Origin: M2408 sp040386975
Lineage (GTDB): Bacteria > Bacteroidota > Bacteroidia > Flavobacteriales_D > Crocinitomicaceae
Assembly (NCBI GenBank): GCA_040386975.1
Contig: JAZKEO010000007.1
Location: forward strand, 124,001-188,000
Reading direction: 5' to 3'
Length of the DNA: 64,000 nucleotides
The stretch's first letter is position 1. Each line of letters begins with the position of its first letter. The position numbers and the translations under genes were made by a program. Below, one piece after another: positions 16,574-25,855 of the stretch. The notes under the pieces are model-generated. The model saw only the letters and a list, made by a program, of their open reading frames with translations, had not been told where the DNA came from and did no database searches.

Positions 16574-17089
16574 TTGGATAATTCAAAAGATACTTTTTGG
16601 TTTGCAGTTTATACAAATCCGAGAGCGGAAAAAAAAGTGTACGAAAGAATTACACACCTCAAGTTCAATGCATACTTGCCATTAATCTCTACACTTAAAA
16701 TTTGGAGTGATAGGAAGAAGAAAGTAAGTATTCCATTAATTCCGTCTTATGTTTTTGTTTTTTGTAAAAAAGAGGAATTAATTAAAGTTTTATCTCTTCA
16801 AGGTGTTGTAAAAATTTTAACTTTTAAAGGAGTTCCTGCTATAGTTAAACAGCACGAAATTACGAACATGAAAATTCTTTTACAGGATTTTGATCAAGTA
16901 GAAAGTTATGAACAAATTAGTATTTTAAAAGGTGAAAAAGTGGAGGTAATTAATGGACCGTTTCTTGGTCTGATTGCACAAGCAATTGATTACCAAGGTA
17001 ATTATCGTTTAGTTGTTGAACTTGAGGTTTTTAAACGTTTCCTAACTGTTAATGTGCCAATTTCATTTGTTCGTAGATTTTCTGAATAA
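16574..17089 (+). CDS. UpxY/NusG-like transcription antiterminator of the polysaccharide locus
   Basis: A 171-residue NusG paralogue. The NGN domain (about 1-105) has FWFAVYTNPRAEKKVYERI and PSYVFVFCKKEELIKVL. A KOW-like domain follows (about 120-165), with LKGEKVEVINGPFLGLIAQ. Start codon is TTG at 16574; no ATG is placed so that the NGN domain stays whole, hence initiation may be weak. In Bacteroides, UpxY proteins encoded first in each capsule locus let RNA polymerase read through the long operon. Here too it heads a roughly 24-kb same-strand polysaccharide cluster. Between it and gmd lies a 115-bp leader with several overlapping inverted repeats. Confidence 0.9.
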   Translation: MDNSKDTFWFAVYTNPRAEKKVYERITHLKFNAYLPLISTLKIWSDRKKKVSIPLIPSYVFVFCKKEELIKVLSLQGVVKILTFKGVPAIVKQHEITNMKILLQDFDQVESYEQISILKGEKVEVINGPFLGLIAQAIDYQGNYRLVVELEVFKRFLTVNVPISFVRRFSE

Positions 17090-17106
17090 ATTCATTATTT
17101 TTGTTG

Positions 17107-17177
17107 CAAGTGTGTAATTTACACTTATCTAAGTGCTTAGTTATGTGAATTCATGTGACTAAGGATGGCGAAGCCAT
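17107..17177 (+). promoter_or_regulatory. Structured leader between upxY and gmd with competing inverted repeats
   Basis: AAGTGT (17108-17113) can pair with ACACTT (17121-17126). The overlapping CACTTA (17122-17127) can pair with TAAGTG (17130-17135) instead. CTAAG (17129-17133) pairs with CTTAG (17136-17140). Further on, ATGGC-GAA-GCCAT (17165-17177) is a perfect hairpin. Mutually exclusive stems at an UpxY-headed operon suggest an RNA control region, but no function can be read from sequence alone. Confidence 0.4.
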
Positions 17178-17204
17178 GCAGAATGCAGAAAAAGTAAATT
17201 GAAA

Positions 17205-18320
17205 ATGAGAAAAATTGCATTAATTACGGGAATAACAGGTCAAGATGGAGCATATTTAGCAGAGTTTTTGTTGAATAAAAATTACATCGTTCATGGAATA
17301 AAGCGCAGGTCATCGAGTTTTAATACAGATAGAATTGATCATTTGTATCAAGATCCTCATGTAAACCAGCAGAATTTTATTTTACATTATGGTGATATGA
17401 CGGATTCAACGAACCTAATTCGCATCATTCAAGAAGTACAGCCAGATGAGATTTACAATTTAGCAGCAATGAGTCATGTTCAAGTATCTTTTGAAACAGC
17501 TGAATATACTGCTAATGCAGATGGTCTTGGAACTTTACGTCTACTGGAAGCAATTCGAATTTTAAATTTAGAGAAAAAAGTAAAAATTTATCAAGCATCA
17601 ACTTCTGAATTATACGGAAAAGCGCAAGAAGTTCCGCAAACTGAAAAAACGCCTTTTTATCCACGAAGTCCTTATGCTGTAGCAAAAATGTATGCCTATT
17701 GGATTACAGTAAATTACAGAGAAGCTTACGGAATTTTCGCTTCAAATGGAATTTTATTCAATCATGAATCTCCTGTTCGAGGCGAAACGTTTGTGACACG
17801 AAAAATTACCCAAGCCATTTCCAAAATTGCTTTTGGTTTACAAGATAAAATGTATCTTGGTAATTTGGATGCTCAAAGGGATTGGGGGCATGCGAAAGAT
17901 TATGTGCGCATGATGTGGATGATTCTCCAAGCCGAAGAGGCGGAAGATTGGGTAATTGCTACAGGTAAATCGACTTCTGTTCGAGATTTTGTTAAAATTG
18001 CGTTTTCAGAAATCGGAGTTGAATTAGACTTTGTTGGGAAAGGGATTGAGGAAAAAGCTTTCGTCAAATCTTGTTCAAATGAAAAATACATGCTTGAAAT
18101 TGGAAAAGAAGTTTTAGCAATTGATGAACGCTATTTCAGACCAACAGAAGTAGATTTATTGATTGGAGATGCGAGCAAGGCTAAAAATAAATTAGGCTGG
18201 ATTCCTGAATATAATTTGAAAGACTTGGTGAAAGAAATGGTTTCAGCTGATTTACTTCAAGTTGAGAAAGAAATGTATTTAAAAAATGGTGGCTTTACAT
18301 TGAAAAACTATTATGCATAA
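17205..18320 (+). CDS. gmd: GDP-mannose 4,6-dehydratase
   Basis: 371 residues from ATG 17205 (an in-frame TTG six bases upstream is less likely). It is an extended short-chain dehydrogenase: the NADP-binding GITGQDGAYLAEFLL near residue 8, HYGDMTD, catalytic YxxxK within SPYAVAKMYAYW, and the Gmd-specific NGILFNHESPVRGETFVTRKI and LDAQRDWGHAKDYV. It converts GDP-mannose to GDP-4-keto-6-deoxymannose, the precursor of GDP-fucose and of other 6-deoxy sugars such as perosamine. It overlaps fcl by 8 bases, so the two steps are coupled. Confidence 0.97.
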   Translation: MRKIALITGITGQDGAYLAEFLLNKNYIVHGIKRRSSSFNTDRIDHLYQDPHVNQQNFILHYGDMTDSTNLIRIIQEVQPDEIYNLAAMSHVQVSFETAEYTANADGLGTLRLLEAIRILNLEKKVKIYQASTSELYGKAQEVPQTEKTPFYPRSPYAVAKMYAYWITVNYREAYGIFASNGILFNHESPVRGETFVTRKITQAISKIAFGLQDKMYLGNLDAQRDWGHAKDYVRMMWMILQAEEAEDWVIATGKSTSVRDFVKIAFSEIGVELDFVGKGIEEKAFVKSCSNEKYMLEIGKEVLAIDERYFRPTEVDLLIGDASKAKNKLGWIPEYNLKDLVKEMVSADLLQVEKEMYLKNGGFTLKNYYA

Positions 18321-19365
18321 AAGTGCCAAAATTTTCATCGCTGGTCATTCTGGAATGGTGGGTTCTGCTTTCATGCGGAAACTATACTCCTTGGGTTTTG
18401 AGAAAATTATTACACGAAATTCAAGTGAATTGGATTTAACTTGTCAAACTGAAGTAGAAAAATTTTTCGAAGAAGAAAAACCCGATTATGTGATTTTAGC
18501 TGCTGCAAAAGTCGGTGGAATAAGAGCTAACAATGAATATCGAGCAGATTTTATTTACGAAAATTTGATGATTCAGTCAAATGTTATTCATCAGGCTTAC
18601 AAAAACAAAGTGAAGAAGTTATTATTTTTAGGAAGTTCATGTATTTATCCTAAAAATGCTCAACAGCCTTTAAAAGAAGAATACTTATTAAGTGGAAAAT
18701 TAGAACCAACAAACGAAGCGTATGCCTTGGCGAAAATTGCTGGAATAAAGTTGTGTGAAAATTACTTCCGTCAATACAACTGTGATTTTATTTCAGTCAT
18801 GCCGACAAATATGTTTGGCCCTAATGATAATTACAACTTTCAAAAATCTCACGTTTTGCCAGCTTTAATGCGAAAAACTCATTTAGCTAAAGCACTTGAA
18901 AATAAAAAATGGGATCTAATTAGAAAAGATTTAAAGCAAATTTTGACAGAAAATGAATTGATTCTTGAACTGGAAAAACAAGGAATTAGACACGATGCTG
19001 AGTCACAAGTTGAGATCAAATTATGGGGAACAGGAGAGGTTTTTAGAGAGTTTTTGCATGTGAATGATTTTGTAGAAATGTCTTTACTACTTTTTGAAAA
19101 AGTGGAAGCAAAACACTTGTACGATGAATTAAAACAAACACATATTAACGTTGGAACGGGTAAAGATTTGTCAATTAAAGCCTTAGCACAATTAATTAAA
19201 GAAATTATTGGGTTTAAAGGGAAATTTACTTGGAGTTCAGACGAAATGAATGGAACCACAAAAAAATGTATGGACATAAGTTTGATGAAATCATTGATTT
19301 CTTTTGAACCAATGACTTTAGAAGAAGGTCTTCGTTTAAATTATTCGAATTATATAAATGAATAA
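18313..19365 (+). CDS. fcl: GDP-L-fucose synthase
   Basis: A 350-residue epimerase/reductase that turns GDP-4-keto-6-deoxymannose into GDP-L-fucose. NADP-binding GHSGMVGSAF is at residues 11-20. LAAAKVGGI, GSSCIYPK and catalytic YALAK follow. PTNMFGPNDNYN and FREFLHVNDF are typical of Fcl/WcaG. It is about 30 residues longer than the E. coli enzyme because of an insertion around residues 195-235 (KKWDLIRKDLKQ and following), usual in Bacteroidota homologues. It overlaps gmd and the following ABC permease gene by 8 bases each. Confidence 0.96.
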   Translation: MHKSAKIFIAGHSGMVGSAFMRKLYSLGFEKIITRNSSELDLTCQTEVEKFFEEEKPDYVILAAAKVGGIRANNEYRADFIYENLMIQSNVIHQAYKNKVKKLLFLGSSCIYPKNAQQPLKEEYLLSGKLEPTNEAYALAKIAGIKLCENYFRQYNCDFISVMPTNMFGPNDNYNFQKSHVLPALMRKTHLAKALENKKWDLIRKDLKQILTENELILELEKQGIRHDAESQVEIKLWGTGEVFREFLHVNDFVEMSLLLFEKVEAKHLYDELKQTHINVGTGKDLSIKALAQLIKEIIGFKGKFTWSSDEMNGTTKKCMDISLMKSLISFEPMTLEEGLRLNYSNYINE

Positions 19366-20221
19366 AGATCAAGTAAATAACGAAGATTGGGACTTGGTAA
19401 TTAAACCGACAAACTCGCTTTTTTCTTTGAAATTGAGAGATGTTTGGTCTTACCGTGATTTACTTTTTTTGATGGTTCGTCGCGATATTGTTTCATTTTA
19501 CAAGCAAACAATTCTTGGTCCGCTTTGGTTTTTTATTCAACCTTTGATAACAACTGTTATTTACATGTTTGTTTTTGGGAATTTAGCCGGAATTAGTACG
19601 GATGGTTTGCCACAAATTTTGTTTTACATGACTGGAATCATCGCTTGGAATTATTTCTCGGAATGTTTGATAAAAACTTCCACAATTTTCAAAGATAATG
19701 CTCACATTTTCGGAAAAGTTTATTTTCCTCGTTTGGTGATGCCTTTGAGTTTGGTAATGAGTAATTTAGTACGTTTCGGAATTCAATTTATTCTTTTGAT
19801 TGGAACATTTATTTATTTCATTGTTTTCAAAGACTTCGATTTTCATTTTTCATGGGCGTTATTTTTAATCCCACTTTTCATATTGTTAATGGCATTTTTA
19901 GGTTTGGGTTTAGGTATGATAATTTCTTCCATGACAACAAAATATAGGGATTTAGCTTTTTTGTTGAGTTTTGGCGTACAGTTATTTATGTATGCAACTC
20001 CCGTAATTTATCCTTTGAGTGTAGCTCCAGAAAAATACAAGGTAATCATTTTATTGAATCCGATGAGTACCATTACAGAAGGTTTTCGCTTTGCACTGCT
20101 CGGTAAAGGAGAGATTTCCTTAAATTCAATTCTTTACGTGTGTGTTTTTACACTCATTACTTTTTTTATTGGTTTAGTCATATTTAACAAAGTAGAAAAA
20201 AATTTCATGGATACGGTATGA
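19358..20221 (+). CDS. wzm: ABC-2 type polysaccharide export permease (Wzm-like)
   Basis: A 287-residue inner-membrane protein with about six transmembrane helices. A cytoplasmic amphipathic N-terminal part (SLKLRDVWSYRDLLFLMVRRDIVSFYKQT) is typical of the TagG/Wzm/KpsM family. ILGPLWFFIQPLITTVIY, the FGKVYFPRLVMPLS coupling region and FLLSFGVQLFMYATPVIYP are family hallmarks. With the next gene it forms an exporter that moves lipid-linked polysaccharide across the inner membrane. It overlaps the ATPase gene by 4 bases. Confidence 0.95.
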   Translation: MNKDQVNNEDWDLVIKPTNSLFSLKLRDVWSYRDLLFLMVRRDIVSFYKQTILGPLWFFIQPLITTVIYMFVFGNLAGISTDGLPQILFYMTGIIAWNYFSECLIKTSTIFKDNAHIFGKVYFPRLVMPLSLVMSNLVRFGIQFILLIGTFIYFIVFKDFDFHFSWALFLIPLFILLMAFLGLGLGMIISSMTTKYRDLAFLLSFGVQLFMYATPVIYPLSVAPEKYKVIILLNPMSTITEGFRFALLGKGEISLNSILYVCVFTLITFFIGLVIFNKVEKNFMDTV

Positions 20222-21477
20222 GTATGGCTATCAAAATAGAAAATCTTTCAAAAGTATATCAATTAGGACAAATTGGTACAGGGACGATTTACAATGATTT
20301 GAAGCGTTGGTCAGCAAAAATTCAAGGTAAGGAAGATCCATTTTTGAAAATTGGCGAAAGAAACACACGTGATTCCAAAGGAAGTAACATTGTTTATTCC
20401 TTAAAAGATATTAATCTTGAAATAAACCAAGGTGAAGCTCTTGGAATTATCGGTCGAAATGGAGCAGGAAAAAGTACTTTACTGAAATTGATTTCAAGAA
20501 TTACCTCGCCAAGTTCTGGTCAAATAAAAATCAAAGGTCGTGTTGCCAGTTTATTGGAAGTTGGAACAGGATTTCATCCAGAATTAACAGGAAGAGAAAA
20601 TATTTTTCTAAACGGTTCTATTTTAGGAATGCGAAAAGCTGAAATCAAGCAAAAATTAGATGAAATAATTGATTTTTCTGGAGTTGAACGATACATTGAT
20701 ACACCAGTAAAGCGCTATTCTTCAGGGATGTATGTGCGTTTGGCTTTTGCTGTTGCTGCACATTTGGATTCTGAAATTTTGATTGTAGATGAGGTTTTGT
20801 CGGTTGGTGATGCGGAATTTCAGAAAAAATGTTTAGGAAAAATGAACGATGTTTCCAAAGGAATGGGACGAACGGTTTTATTTGTGAGTCACAACATGGG
20901 AGCAATAAAAACGCTTTGTACAAGAGGATTGGTTTTGGAAAATGGAGAACAAAAAATGGCTTCTGATATTTCAAGCTGCGTGAGTTTTTACCTTGGAGGA
21001 AATGATTTTGCTAACGAGAAATATTTTTCAAACATCAAATTAGAAAATGTTTTTACTTTAAATCGTATTTATCTAAACAATGAAAACAAAACAATTCAGG
21101 ATAAACTAGATGAAAATGAGAGCATCGAGTTAAATACAAATATTACGATTCTCAGCGATTCTCCTGAAAAATATTGCATCACCTATCATTTATACAACGA
21201 AATGGGTGAAGCGTTGTTTTCATTTAGTAATGACGAAAATGTTGTTTTGCAGAAAGGTGAAAATGAATTAAAAACAATTTTTCCGAAACAATTTTTTCAA
21301 GCTGGAACATTTTTTCTGCATTTTTATTTTGTGTTTGAAAATCGCGAAGCCTTATTTGTTGAAAGCGATATCATGTCCTTCGTTGTTGTAGATGGAATGC
21401 GTGAATTAGGAATTTATATGGGAAAAGAACCAGGTTCAATTCGACCAAGTTTTGAATGGCAAAATAAAATAGTATGA
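20218..21477 (+). CDS. wzt: Polysaccharide ABC transporter ATP-binding protein (Wzt-like) with C-terminal carbohydrate-binding domain
   Basis: 419 residues. The nucleotide-binding domain has Walker A GRNGAGKST at 79-87, the degenerate signature YSSGMYVRLAFAVA and Walker B EILIVDEVLSVGD. From about residue 265 a roughly 150-residue all-beta region follows, corresponding to the Wzt C-terminal domain. In O8/O9-type systems that domain recognises a chain-terminating group on the finished glycan. This suggests length control by a terminal modification, with the methyltransferases in the locus as candidates; that is inference. It overlaps the aminotransferase gene by 4 bases. Confidence 0.93.
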   Translation: MSMAIKIENLSKVYQLGQIGTGTIYNDLKRWSAKIQGKEDPFLKIGERNTRDSKGSNIVYSLKDINLEINQGEALGIIGRNGAGKSTLLKLISRITSPSSGQIKIKGRVASLLEVGTGFHPELTGRENIFLNGSILGMRKAEIKQKLDEIIDFSGVERYIDTPVKRYSSGMYVRLAFAVAAHLDSEILIVDEVLSVGDAEFQKKCLGKMNDVSKGMGRTVLFVSHNMGAIKTLCTRGLVLENGEQKMASDISSCVSFYLGGNDFANEKYFSNIKLENVFTLNRIYLNNENKTIQDKLDENESIELNTNITILSDSPEKYCITYHLYNEMGEALFSFSNDENVVLQKGENELKTIFPKQFFQAGTFFLHFYFVFENREALFVESDIMSFVVVDGMRELGIYMGKEPGSIRPSFEWQNKIV

Positions 21478-22544
21478 TTAACGTTACAAAAACATTTTTG
21501 CCACCACTGGAAGAATACACTGCTTTTTTAGAGCGTATTTGGGAAAGTAAATGGCTTACAAATCGAGGAGAATTGGTCTTGGAATTGGAAGAGAAATTGA
21601 AAAACTTTTTGAAAGTTCCAAATATCTTGATTATGAATAATGGCACGATTCCTCTTCAAATTGCACTTAAATTAGTGGGTGAAAAAAGTGAGATTATCAC
21701 AACGCCGTTTAGTTATGTAGCAACTTCCTCAGCGATTGTTTGGGAAAATTGCACTCCCGTTTTTGTTGACATCGACTTAGAACATTTAACGATTGACGAG
21801 ACAAAAATTGAAGAAAAAATTACTCCAAATACAAGTGCAATCTTAGCAACACACGTTTTTGGAAATCCATGTCATGTAGAGGCGATTGAAAAAATTGTTA
21901 AAAAGCATAAGTTGAAAGTGATTTACGACGGTGCTCATGCGTTTGGAGTGAATTATCAAGGAAAATCAATTTTTACTTACGGAGATATTTCAACCTGTAG
22001 TTTTCATGCCACAAAATTATTTCATACCGGTGAGGGTGGGGCTTTTTTTACGAATGATGCCGATTTATTGGATGAAGCTTTTCACAAGCATAATTTTGGA
22101 CACAAAGACGAGTTGACTTTTTATGGCTTGGGAATTAACGGTAAAATTTCCGAATTGCAAGCGGCAATGGGTTTAGCTGTTTTTCCATATTTTTCTTCGA
22201 TTTTAGAGGAAAGAAAACAAATAATTGCTTGTTATAGCGAAAAGTTGGATTGGAATAAACTCAAAACAATCAAAATCCGTGAAAACACAGAATGGAATTA
22301 CAGTTATTTTCCTGTCATTTTTGAAAGTGAAGAGAAATTACTTGAAGTTCAACAAAAATTAAATGAAAAAGATATTTTCCCGAGAAGGTATTTTTATCCT
22401 TCTTTGAATACAATTGATTATTTGAAAAGTGGAAAAATGCCAAATTCAGAAAGTATTGCCAAACGCATTTTATGTTTGCCTTTATATCCAGGATTGAGTT
22501 TGGAAAATGTTAAATTTATAACAGGAATAATCAATGGAAAGTAA
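21474..22544 (+). CDS. DegT/DnrJ/EryC1/StrS sugar aminotransferase
   Basis: A 356-residue fold-type I PLP enzyme that aminates a keto-sugar nucleotide. The PLP-anchoring Lys181 is in SFHATKLFHTGEGG, and Asp152 (YDGAHAFG) contacts the pyridine nitrogen. NNGTIPLQIALKL and TTPFSYVATSSA form the cofactor and substrate region. It resembles VioA/FdtB-type aminotransferases acting on dTDP-sugars, but the substrate cannot be decided. It overlaps the WbqC-like gene by 11 bases. Confidence 0.93.
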   Translation: MINVTKTFLPPLEEYTAFLERIWESKWLTNRGELVLELEEKLKNFLKVPNILIMNNGTIPLQIALKLVGEKSEIITTPFSYVATSSAIVWENCTPVFVDIDLEHLTIDETKIEEKITPNTSAILATHVFGNPCHVEAIEKIVKKHKLKVIYDGAHAFGVNYQGKSIFTYGDISTCSFHATKLFHTGEGGAFFTNDADLLDEAFHKHNFGHKDELTFYGLGINGKISELQAAMGLAVFPYFSSILEERKQIIACYSEKLDWNKLKTIKIRENTEWNYSYFPVIFESEEKLLEVQQKLNEKDIFPRRYFYPSLNTIDYLKSGKMPNSESIAKRILCLPLYPGLSLENVKFITGIINGK

Positions 22545-23235
22545 GAAGTTGGCAATTATGCAACCCTATCTTTTTCCATATATTGGCTATTTTCAGCTGA
22601 TAAACGCTGTTGATACTTTCGTTATTTATGATGATGTGAATTTTATTAAAAAAGGCTGGATAAATCGAAACAATATTTTAGTTAATAATACAAAATTCCA
22701 ATTTACATTTCCTATAAAATCGGCATCTCAAAATACCTTAATTAGGGATTTGAATTTTAATACTGAGATTTCAAATAATTTTCTTAAAACACTTAAATTA
22801 GCTTATCATAAAGCTCCAAATTTTCAACTATGTAATGAAATGTTTTCAGAGATTTTTTACTATTCTAAAACCAATTTGACTGAGTATATAGCCCATTCAT
22901 TAAACATAATTTGTCAATATCTTGGAATTAAAACTCAATTTATGATTTCATCGGAAATTGAAAAAGATAAAAGTCTAAAAGGGGAACAGAAAATTATTGA
23001 AATTTGTAAAAAGTTAAATGCAACTCATTATATAAATCCAATTGGAGGATTAGAATTATATGATAAAAGTAAATTTTTTGATGAAAAAATCAAACTAAAT
23101 TTTATTCAAACGAAAGGAATTAAATATCAACAGTTTGGGGATGAATTTGTTCCGGGGTTATCAATTATCGATGTTATTATGTTTAATTCGAAAACTGAAA
23201 TTAGTGATTTTTTGCTTGATTACGATTTAAAATAA
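22534..23235 (+). CDS. WbqC-like family protein
   Basis: 233 residues of the WbqC family, recognised by the N-terminal AIMQPYLFPYIGYFQLINAVDTFVIYDDVNFIKKGWINRN block and the middle GEQKIIEICKKLNATHYINPIGG segment. Members occur in O-antigen and capsule loci and in aminosugar pathways, often beside a DegT-type aminotransferase as here. They are proposed to act in nucleotide-sugar modification, but no defined reaction is known to me. It is cytoplasmic, with no membrane segment. Confidence 0.9.
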   Translation: MESKKLAIMQPYLFPYIGYFQLINAVDTFVIYDDVNFIKKGWINRNNILVNNTKFQFTFPIKSASQNTLIRDLNFNTEISNNFLKTLKLAYHKAPNFQLCNEMFSEIFYYSKTNLTEYIAHSLNIICQYLGIKTQFMISSEIEKDKSLKGEQKIIEICKKLNATHYINPIGGLELYDKSKFFDEKIKLNFIQTKGIKYQQFGDEFVPGLSIIDVIMFNSKTEISDFLLDYDLK

Positions 23236-23240
23236 GAAAA

Positions 23241-23951
23241 ATGAAGAAAATAAACTGGAATGAGTTTTGGATAAATTGGCGGAATATTGAATCAGAAAAA
23301 GAAGAAGATTTATTTTTCCAAGTAGGTAAGACAATTAATAAAATGCCTGTTTCGGAAGAGGTTTTTAATGAGGCTTTTGAGGATATAGTGAAAAAATTAG
23401 AACTTAAAAAAAGCGATTCTTTATTGGAAATGTGTTGTGGAAATGGTTTGGTTAGTCTGCCTTTAAGTTTACTTTCAAAAAAGATTTATGCCTTCGATTT
23501 TACTCCGCATTTAATAAACTCGGCAAAGAAATTTAAACAAGGAGAGAATATAGAGTATCTTGTTGGTGATGCTAAATCAGACTTTTTTAGTCTTTTTTCC
23601 TTTGAAGATTTACCACAAAAATTTTTAATGAATGACGCACTTGCTTATTTTACGCCTGATGATTTAAAATTAATAATTGAAAATATTGTCAATAAAACAC
23701 CAACTTTTTTATTTTATTTAACAGGAATTCCCAATAATGATTTAAAATGGAATTTTTACAATACCGATGAAAGAAAAAAAAGGTATTTGGAATTGGAAGA
23801 AAAGAAAGATGATTTTTTTGATGGAATTGGACGATGGTGGAAAGTTGAAGAAATTCAAAAAATTGCCCAAGATTTGAATTTAAAATGTACGGTTCAAAAT
23901 CAAAATTCCATCATTTCAAATTTTAGAATGGACGTACTTTTTGAAAGATAA
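23241..23951 (+). CDS. Class I SAM-dependent methyltransferase
   Basis: 236 residues with motif I LLEMCCGNGLVSLPLSLL around residues 60-77, motif II IYAFDFTPHLINSA and a post-motif region LVGDAKSD. The substrate is not evident. It sits 5 bp after the WbqC-like gene and before a glycosyltransferase, so it probably modifies a sugar or the chain. A strongly acidic N-terminal 50 residues precedes the Rossmann fold. Confidence 0.83.
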   Translation: MKKINWNEFWINWRNIESEKEEDLFFQVGKTINKMPVSEEVFNEAFEDIVKKLELKKSDSLLEMCCGNGLVSLPLSLLSKKIYAFDFTPHLINSAKKFKQGENIEYLVGDAKSDFFSLFSFEDLPQKFLMNDALAYFTPDDLKLIIENIVNKTPTFLFYLTGIPNNDLKWNFYNTDERKKRYLELEEKKDDFFDGIGRWWKVEEIQKIAQDLNLKCTVQNQNSIISNFRMDVLFER

Positions 23952-23957
23952 ATTTCA

Positions 23958-24875
23958 ATGAAAAAGCCAACGCCAGAAAAAGTTGCCGTTTTTATGATTA
24001 CATACAATCATGAGGGTTTTATTGCTCAAGCGGTAGAATCTGTTATGATGCAGGAAACAAATTTCTCGTATAAACTCTATATTGGTGAAGATTTTTCAAA
24101 TGATGATACGAGAAATATTTGTATTCAGTTAAAAGAAAAATATCCTGAAAAAATTGAATTAATTTTGCACGAAAAAAACATTGGCTTGTTTGCAAACGAA
24201 AAAATAATATACAACCTTTGTTTTAATAGTGGAGCTCAATATATCGCAAATCTTGAAGGAGATGATTATTGGATTGACCCACTAAAACTTCAAAAGCAAG
24301 TAGATTTTTTGGACGAAAATCCTGACTTTTCGGCTTCTTACACAAATTCCTACGTTATAAATGAAGAAACAGGAGAAAAAGTAATTGCAAAAACTCAAAT
24401 TTGGGATGTAGCTGAAACAAAAGACTTATTGGAGCACGATGATTTCCATAAAGATAATATACCTCTTTCTCCTGGGCATACTTCTACTTTTGTTTTTAGA
24501 AATAATGTAATAAAAGCTTATCCAGATTGGTTTTATCAAGTTTATGTAGGTGATTTTCCCATGTTTATCATCGCATCAAAATATGGAAAAGCGAAATTTT
24601 TAAATGAAATCACTTCTGTTTATCGTGTTCATGAAAATGGAATTTCAAGTAAAAACTTTCATTTTGAAAGTCATACCAAAGAACGAATATTCATTTATCA
24701 AAAATTAAATGAATATTTAGAAAAAAAACACGCCAAACAAATCAATACCTTGATTGCCAAACATTACATCAATTTATTGAAATTGTATAAAAAAAATAAA
24801 AAAATCACATCTTCAATAAATGCTCTATTTCAAATTATGTATTACGATTTTAAACTTTTGAAAAATATAATATGA
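23958..24875 (+). CDS. Glycosyltransferase family 2
   Basis: A 305-residue GT-A glycosyltransferase. The N-terminal nucleotide-sugar fold is VAVFMITYNHEGFIAQAVESV, then GEDFSNDDTR. The metal-binding acidic motif is LEGDDYWIDPLKLQKQVDFL. The C-terminal part has SVYRVHENGIS, a common GT2 ending. It transfers an unidentified sugar in repeat-unit assembly at the inner membrane face. It overlaps the next oxidoreductase gene by 4 bases. Confidence 0.9.
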   Translation: MKKPTPEKVAVFMITYNHEGFIAQAVESVMMQETNFSYKLYIGEDFSNDDTRNICIQLKEKYPEKIELILHEKNIGLFANEKIIYNLCFNSGAQYIANLEGDDYWIDPLKLQKQVDFLDENPDFSASYTNSYVINEETGEKVIAKTQIWDVAETKDLLEHDDFHKDNIPLSPGHTSTFVFRNNVIKAYPDWFYQVYVGDFPMFIIASKYGKAKFLNEITSVYRVHENGISSKNFHFESHTKERIFIYQKLNEYLEKKHAKQINTLIAKHYINLLKLYKKNKKITSSINALFQIMYYDFKLLKNII

Positions 24876-25855
24876 AAATTGCAATCATTGGAGGTGGTGC
24901 AGTTGCTGAGATGTTTCATATCCCAGCAAGTATAGAACTTTTGGGAATAGAAAACGTTTATTTGATTGAAAAAGAAGAAAGTCAACGAAAAAAATTGATT
25001 TCAAAATTTTCATTAATTCATGTTTTTGAAAGCTACGAATCAAATTTAAATCAAGTTGATATAGTGATAATTGCAACTCCACCACATACGCATTTGCAGA
25101 TTATTGCAGATTGTATTTCAAACAACATTCCTGTTTTATGCGAAAAACCTCTTGTGTTAAAAGCGTCTGAATGTGATGAGATAATCAAATTAAACACAAA
25201 TAATGGTTTAATTGCTTTGTGTCACACTTACCGCTTTTTTCCTAATCGAAACGAAGTGAAAAGACTTTTAAAAGAGAATTTTTTTGGAGAAAACATTTTC
25301 GTTTCAATTCAAGAAGGAGATCCAACGGAGTGGCCTGTTATTTCTGGATATACTTTCAGAAAAGAATTAGTTCCTGGTGGAGTTTTACTTGATGGAGGAA
25401 TTCATTCTTTGGATTTTTTATTGTGGTGTTTCGGAGAAGTAAAATCTCTTTCCTACGAAGATGATTCGCTTGGAGGAATTGAAAGTAATGCGGAAATAAA
25501 ACTTGTTTTTGAAGAAAATACAAAAGCCATTTTTAGAATCAGTAGAACATGCTCTTTAGAAAATAAAATTACGATTTCAGGAGATAAAAATTCAGTAGAA
25601 TTGGACATATTTGAGATGTCAAACATGAAAATAAATGGAATTGAAACTAAAATTGATTCTGAAAAAAAATACGATTGGTCAACAATAGCATCTTACCAAT
25701 TACAAGATTTTATTGACTCAGTTTCATCTGAAAGTACTGTAAAATGTAGCTTAGAAGACGGAATAAAAGTTATAAATGTGATTGATTCTTGTTATTCAAT
25801 TAAAAAAAATAAAGCTTTACTAAAAGAAGCACCTTTACCTGGACTTAGATTTTAA
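24872..25855 (+). CDS. Gfo/Idh/MocA family sugar oxidoreductase
   Basis: 327 residues: an N-terminal Rossmann domain (KIAIIGGGAVAEMFHIPAS, then VIIATPPHTHLQI and the diagnostic EKPLV) and a C-terminal alpha/beta substrate domain (VPGGVLLDGGIHSLDFLLWCFGEVKSL). It probably oxidises or reduces a hydroxyl of a nucleotide sugar with NAD(P). It lies head to tail with an epimerase gene sharing one base, so the two may act in sequence on the same sugar. Substrate unknown. Confidence 0.9.
   Translation: MKIAIIGGGAVAEMFHIPASIELLGIENVYLIEKEESQRKKLISKFSLIHVFESYESNLNQVDIVIIATPPHTHLQIIADCISNNIPVLCEKPLVLKASECDEIIKLNTNNGLIALCHTYRFFPNRNEVKRLLKENFFGENIFVSIQEGDPTEWPVISGYTFRKELVPGGVLLDGGIHSLDFLLWCFGEVKSLSYEDDSLGGIESNAEIKLVFEENTKAIFRISRTCSLENKITISGDKNSVELDIFEMSNMKINGIETKIDSEKKYDWSTIASYQLQDFIDSVSSESTVKCSLEDGIKVINVIDSCYSIKKNKALLKEAPLPGLRF

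Noticed and set aside
18879..19277. 132-codon open frame antisense to fcl
   Set aside because: It lies wholly within a well-conserved gene, has Ser/Cys/Phe-rich composition typical of the reverse of an AT-rich coding strand, and shows no motif or promoter.
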